A stretch of DNA of 64,000 bases. Origin: Timema cristinae (lineage: Eukaryota > Arthropoda > Insecta > Phasmatodea > Timematidae). Below, one piece after another: positions 58,861 to 64,000 of this stretch. The position numbers and the translations under genes were made by a program. Within the stretch, counting starts at the first letter, position 1, and every line of letters begins with the position of its first letter. The stretch spans positions 57,273,372 to 57,337,371 of the forward strand of contig JBCFYV010000001.1 of the NCBI GenBank assembly GCA_039000515.1. The letters are read 5' to 3'. The notes beneath the pieces were generated by a model. The model saw only the letters and a program-made list of their open reading frames with translations, had not been told where the DNA came from and searched no databases.

Positions 58861-59904
58861 GGCTTGTTCTGATAGTTTTTATTCACCTTATTTGGTTTAT
58901 TATTTGTTGACACTACGGTTTCCCAAGATTTTTTATGCCACTGTTGATAATATCATCAATATTTAAACACTATTTCTTTCATTTGTATTAGTTTTATTTA
59001 AAATTACCACTATGCTAAATACTATTTAACTATTTATAATTATAAAGTTAATGAATAGCTGTAAAAATCGTACATTGTTACCATGTGTTAAGAATTATCA
59101 AACATAATTCTAATTATTTTATCCTAATACTACCTAGCGTATAAACCAAACTAAATGCCCATAAAGTATGAAGTATTCCTCTTAAAAGCTACATCACTGG
59201 TTAGTGGTTAATAATTATTATGAATAATCTAAAACTATGATTATTGCTGAGAATTGAGAAATACAGTTTCTTTACATATTTTCAAAAATAGGCTTTCCCC
59301 TCTCCCTCAAACTGTCTCAAGATAGGGATATTGAATCATAATCGACTTTAAAATAATTTACACCTTGGGACTATTTGTGTCGAGACAGTTTTCGAAAGAT
59401 ACACGCCTAGTGGTTGGATGTCAGTGTTTATTTGGCACGATAGGACCTAGAGGACTTTAACATTACTAGAATAAAAACGAGTCTTCCTAAGTTATCGCTT
59501 ATAAAGTTTATTTGTAAATATAAGTGTAATACTTAACACGCTTCTTTTATATCTCATCAACTTGTAAAATTAAATAACCACGAAAAATTTAATTGGACGA
59601 GTCAAATCCTATATGCTTTTTGTTATTGTGAGTGAATTAAGACGACATCTTGGACTGTTTAATTTAAATGAATAATCGTTACAGGGCACAAACACACAAC
59701 ATATGTTGCCAGCTGTTTCTATAAAACATCTCGGAAAGCTTACCTTAGGAGCAAAGACCTGAGAAAATGAAATATATTGGTCTCACGAAGATAATAAAAT
59801 AGTAATTTACCGTTGTATTACTAAACTAGCGTTTGCCCATAGTTCCGCTCGCATTAATATAAGAACAAAACTTACTAACTACATTTGTTCTTAAACAGTC
59901 GCTA
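58861..59904. other. AT-rich stretch, nothing recognised
   Basis: A C/T-rich piece at 59292-59312 (GGCTTTCCCCTCTCCCTCAA) might be a worn transposon end. No matching partner was established. Confidence 0.45.
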
Positions 59905-60040
59905 CACCCAGTTTCCCGCCCGTCAATTTATCACTGTGAAATAGGAGACTCTAATATGCCCAGTGATACATTTTTTTGGCCATGATAGGAAGCGAACTTT
60001 GGATACTTAACTCAGTTTGAAGACGCTCTAAAGACTGAGG
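59905..60040 (-). mobile_element. Degraded SINE, type 4 related
   Basis: The blocks CGTCAATTTATCACTGTGAA, CCCAGTGATACATTTTTTTG and GGCCATGATAGGAAGCGAAC align in order with the type-4 copy at 55250-55480 (TTAATTTATTCACTGTGAAT and following). The tRNA-like head is poorly preserved. Confidence 0.55.
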
Positions 60041-60659
60041 AGGACTATCATTGAACATAAACTAAGTGCAACAAAGGTATCCAGTCTTGACCTAGAGAAG
60101 TTAGTTTCACAAGGGGACAAGTCGTCCATGACAGATAAATTCACATTTATTTCAAATGGGAATAGTAAAGGTATATTTGACCAGAGACGAGAGAAGTCAC
60201 TAGTGACAAGTTAACTAGAGCTAATCAAAAAGTATTTTGGGACGAAGTGACATGGGTTTGTTGTTTGTTTTTTCCAGAGTTTGTTTTCGAGGGGGGGGGG
60301 GGGGTTGGTTTACATAAGGCTCCTTCAAGTATACATCCAATAATTTTAATTAATCAAGATTTTTTATGAAAAATAATTTTGATAGTAATATCATTGCTAG
60401 TTAAAACATAATTTTTCTTGAACATTTGTAGTTTTAATTTAAAAAAAGTCACTGTAACAATAGAAGAATAAATATGTACATAGGCCCAAAACGTTTTAGT
60501 AGGAATTATAGGAAAAATGTGTATTTTAATACAAATGATTGGTTATCATAATAAACTTACTGGAGGGTTTTAGTTCTAAGCCGTTTACTTTACTGCACAT
60601 TGAGCTAAGTTTAAAAAGCAATTGATTAGGTAATGGAGACACGGAGATAGGGTGGGGGG
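60041..60659. other. Stretch without recognisable feature
   Basis: A run of 13 G lies at 60292-60304. Nothing else stands out. Confidence 0.5.
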
Positions 60660-61055
60660 GGGTGTTAGTCATAAAGGAGTTAGGGCGAGGGAGGTTTTAG
60701 TCAAATAGGAGCTAGGGCAGGGCGGTGTTAGTCAAATAGGAGCTAGGGCAAGGGCGGTGTTAGTCAAATAGGAGTAGCAGAGTGTTAGTCAAATAGAGTG
60801 GCAGGTGTTAGTCAAATAGGAGATAGGGCAAGGGCGGTGTTAGTCAAATAGGAGCTAGGGGAGGGAGATTTAGTCAAATAGGAGCTAGGGCGAGGGAGAT
60901 GTTAGTCAAATAGGAGCTAGGGGAGGGAGATGTTAGTCAAATTAGGAGCTAGGGCAGGGGTGTTAGTCAAATAGGAGCTAGGGCAAGGGCGTGTTAGTCA
61001 AATAGGAGCTAGGGCGAGGGAGTGTTAGTCAAATAGGAGCTAGGGGGAGGGAGTT
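60660..61055. repeat. About 32-bp minisatellite, about 12-13 units
   Basis: Units read GTTAGTCAAATAGGAGCTAG followed by GGCGAGGGAGAT or a variant. Lengths vary because the G/A-rich half expands and contracts while TTAGTCAAATAGGAG is constant. Confidence 0.93.
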
Positions 61056-61499
61056 GTCTATTATGGCTATTATGTCTATCTTTAGGAAAGCTAGTTAAAA
61101 TTAAGCAGGAACAGAAATGTTGTGAGGATGGTTTTGTTTTAAAAATAATATTTTTTAACAGTTACAACTATTTAAAAAGTTGTTTACATCTTAACCCAAC
61201 ACACATAAATGCAAAGGTAGTTTAAAGAAAGGAAGGTAAAATACTTATGTGATAAATCACATGTGGAAAATCCCCATACGCACTTTGTCGAGATTCAAAC
61301 CGTGACTTCCCCCGTCAAAGTCAATCTGGTATATTGTGAAAGTGACGCCTTAGATATTTCGAACATAGGTGCGGGTACCCATCTAAATCTAAATCTCAAC
61401 TTCATTGGTATGAAGTGGATCACTCGGGCGAACCAAAACTCGGCCGACGGGAAAGGACTTGCGACTCCCTTGAGGATCAGAGAGAAATCTGGAGAGTAG
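61056..61499. other. AT-rich stretch with a SINE-like piece
   Basis: A minus-strand B-box-like GGTTTGAATCTCG lies near 61290-61302. It may be part of a worn SINE (61255-61360), but no tail was found. Confidence 0.35.
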
Positions 61500-61770
61500 A
61501 TCAACAAATCAAACCTCCGGACGCTAGCACTAAGACTCGCTTGTCCGGCCGGAGCACTTCCGAGCGCAAACAAATAACGAGCAAGGAGTATTTGTATTGG
61601 TCAATAGCAACCAGCCACCGTCAGTCCCCACGCCGTGTGTTTGCTCTGCACAGTCCAAACATAGTAGGGGGGACGCAGTCACAAACGACGCGGCGCTGCC
61701 GCCAATACCTACAACTCTTCCTTTACCAGGCACGCTCTCGTCAACTCCGACAGAGTAGCAGGAACGCCAA
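61500..61770. promoter_or_regulatory. CpG-rich segment, possible promoter region
   Basis: CG dinucleotides are dense here (for example ACGACGCGGCGCTGCCGCC at 61686-61704), in contrast to its neighbours, and an inverted CCAAT motif (TATTGGTCAATAG) lies near 61596. Open frames on both strands are probably due to composition alone. No downstream exon was identified. Confidence 0.25.
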
Positions 61771-63171
61771 ATGATACATAGGGTGGCTCTAAAACCTATG
61801 CTTGACGAAATAAAGTGGAGGAAGGGGGTCAAAGCATGGGTACATTTCTTCTAGAATTCTAACTTCCTCATCCCTATCCCATTAGGGATAATCCTTAAAT
61901 TATGTAAGACCTTTTTTGTCATTTTCAACCCTCCTCCTCACCCTACGTAAGGGCTCTTTAAGATTTTGCACCCTCCCCTCCCTCTTACCCACCCCTTGAT
62001 CTCACATATTTTTTACGATTTGGTAAATTATAATATTTTTAGACGTATGGATTGATTCTAAAGCAAGTGATATGAAATTTTAGAATACTTCAATTGCAGT
62101 AAGTAAATGAAATATAAGTGAAATTTTATAACCAATAGGCTATATTTATTTTCCGACAAAAAATATATATTGTTTTTGTCTCACCATTAACAATGTTAGA
62201 AACCCTTACTTAAGATGGATTCCGATCCCCCTTGCTCCCCCTAAGAACCTTTCGTAATTTAAAGACTGCCCCTTAGTGTAATAAACGTACGCGTAAAGCT
62301 CGGACGGGTTGTAAGACGGTGGAAGGAGTGAGGTGTGATTCCAACTAAGAATAAACCATGTAAACACACCCACAAATGAGCTGTGTATGTTTACAATGTA
62401 TAGTTTCCTAAACAGTACCAAGAATAATTTTTGACAGTGTCAGATTTATTTTGCATTTCAATAGCAGGGAAATGATCCACATCCACAATGGTGGAGGACA
62501 CTAAGACAAAACCGTTTGCTTTCGCTGGGGTTCGAATTATGTTCGTTTACTGAGGTGTCATTCCCTAAATTACTCCCACACCCTTCTTCCTCCATGGTAA
62601 TGTGGGTAGATCTGTAGTTTATAACAAGGCAAACGGAACGTCTAAAGCCTCACGTAGCCGGGTGGGTTAGGATACGGGACCTTCTTTCGATTAAACATAT
62701 TACGTACGAATTAAACGGACTGAGCCACAAAAGCTTTCTAAATGCTAAGCTCATTTAAATAAGGTTTGGGGGTTCGTTTACCAAACACATAAACCAACCC
62801 TGTCTGAATCTTTTCAAAATAAATAAAATACACATAAATAGGACAAATAACCCAAATAGCTTGTGGAACTATTTTAAGGTTTTGATTGCTTGTGGGGCGC
62901 CATTGGACCCACCAACAATTGGCTCCAAAAACAAATGTGAAAAATGTTTCTGGTGACCATGTAGACACACTTATTGGCGTGTTAAACATAAAAATTAGTA
63001 TTATAGCCTTCACATAACACATATTTTAAGAATCATTCATTTACCCCCCCCCCCCCTCTTTTTATGAAATTTTTTTTGTAGCACCTTTTATTTTGTGTAC
63101 CTTCTTTAGACTGATAGCTAATAACAGGTATATACAATCCAATTTTATAAGAAGGGTCTTATATGACTTCT
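61771..63171. other. Stretch without recognisable gene
   Basis: A B-box-like GGGGTTCGAATTATG at 62528-62542 hints at a tRNA-like repeat but has no A-box partner. A run of 15 C lies near 63042-63056. Confidence 0.45.
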
Positions 63172-63451
63172 AAATTATTATTAGCACCGCGTCTTACTAC
63201 CCGTTCGGGTTATACGCACTTATTCTAATGTGTAATGGTAGGGTGATTGTGAGATGAAATGAAGGACCTACAGTTTAACGTGGAATCCGAACCACGGTGG
63301 CGGCCTGGCATTCTCCACATTCACAAGATGTCTTGTCAGAGGTGAAGGAAGGGTTTGGAAATCAGAAAAATCTGTGCCGGGACCGAGGATTGAACCCCGG
63401 CCGCCAGCACAGAAGTCTGACACCTTACCCCTAGACCACCAGGTCACCGAC
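63172..63451 (-). mobile_element. Full-length SINE, type 1
   Basis: This is the best-preserved type-1 copy. On the minus strand it has GTGACCTGGTGGTCTAGGGG (A-box side), CGGCCGGGGTTCAATCCTCG (B box), the body and the tail GCGTATAACCCGAACGGG with (TAA)n. Confidence 0.9.
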
Positions 63452-63557
63452 ATGACTTCTAAAAAAAGTCACATCTACTTTCACGTATTCTTATGTCAGA
63501 TCATGCGGTCTGCAGCTTTCAATTTTGAAAGATACTATCAGTACCCATAAAACTTGC

Positions 63558-63795
63558 TTCGGTGGCCACATGGTCTAAGGCGTTACTCTCACAGTAGACT
63601 AGACTGCCAATAGCTGAGGGACCGGAGCTCAAATCTCGGTCGGGCATACTGAAGGAGGTTTTTTGAAATAGTTTTCCACTTTCCCTCCATGCAAATACAG
63701 GTGCACTTCCACTAAATTAAACCTGATACCTAACATATTAGTGTGATTAAGAGATTGGCGCATAGCCCGAACGGACAGAATGACGCGGTGCTAAA
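63558..63795 (+). mobile_element. SINE, type 2, with shared tail
   Basis: The head is GGTGGCCACATGGTCTAAGG, then CGGAGCTCAAATCTCGGTCG in the B-box place. The body is TTTTCCACTTTCCCTCCATG, and the tail GCGCATAGCCCGAACGGACA..GACGCGGTGCT ends in an A-run. It lies about 100 bp from the type-1 copy, in opposite orientation. Confidence 0.8.
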
Positions 63796-64000
63796 AAAAA
63801 AAGTACATTTTATAAGAGTAGCACGCATAAAGAGAAGGCCAATTTTAAGAATTTTAAGAAACAACATGAGTGGGCAAAGTGTCACAACGCACATTAAACT
63901 CGAACAATTGCTCCTAAACGTCAGAAATAAAAATAAAAAGATTTTAAGAAAAGAAAAATCGTGAAGGTGACATATCTTCCCAAGCCTTTCCGGAGTCTAG
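63796..64000. other. End of window, nothing recognised
   Basis: An open stretch (63743-63964) starts inside the SINE and is not supported as a gene. Confidence 0.5.

Noticed and set aside
61295..61832. Overlapping open frames on both strands in the CpG-rich segment
   Set aside because: GC-rich DNA lacks stops by composition. The frames overlap on opposite strands and show no domain.

Overview
The window looks like non-coding, transposon-dense DNA from an animal, most likely an arthropod. Supporting signs are AT-rich sequence with short microsatellites, tRNA-derived SINEs with (ATT)n tails, BED/hAT and Mutator-like transposases of animal type, and one candidate two-exon gene with a short GT-AG intron. 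I cannot name the species. There are no operons, CRISPR arrays, rRNA genes or convincing tRNA genes. Two 100-N gaps (1841-1940 and 17909-18008) mark scaffold joins.

Layout. 1-8290: AT-rich DNA with several SINE copies, one small inverted-repeat MITE and a 36-bp minisatellite. About 8290-17908, up to the second gap: sequence with strongly abnormal homopolymer runs, where SINE copies and a minus-strand Mutator-like/YqaJ transposon gene are recognisable but full of apparent indels. I read this as unpolished sequence rather than normal decay. 18009-20895: ordinary AT-rich DNA and a SINE. 20896-31206: the most striking object, a 10.3-kb element with very long terminal inverted repeats. It has termini 5'-AG...CT-3' and is flanked by a perfect 6-bp duplication (TTTGTA). 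This is the terminal signature of Polinton/Maverick elements, but no Polinton genes are visible. Each arm is built of modules in the same order: a G-rich end, 50-60-bp units, 85-bp units that resemble a SINE fragment, 44-bp units and a 39/40-bp array.

31842-35645: a nest of three elements. An 811-bp hAT-type MITE with a perfect 8-bp target duplication sits inside a roughly 2.3-kb element with perfect 33-bp terminal inverted repeats and a remnant MADF/BESS-like reading frame. That element in turn sits inside an older element with imperfect ends next to TTAA. The middle element carries two perfect heat-shock-element motifs. 37681-41390: an 84-bp satellite of about 44 units with higher-order structure. 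43857-47144: an apparently intact autonomous hAT element with a 789-codon BED-finger transposase. 47355-47850: a degenerate repeat with a Tc1/mariner-like MITE inside.

49937-50300 (minus strand) holds two exon-like open stretches joined by a 76-bp intron with good splice signals, the best host-gene candidate in the window. 51985-52580 and 56020-58860 are decayed transposon protein genes. The rest is SINEs, a 32-bp minisatellite (60660-61055) and unremarkable AT-rich DNA. At least three kinds of tRNA-like SINE heads share one 3' tail.
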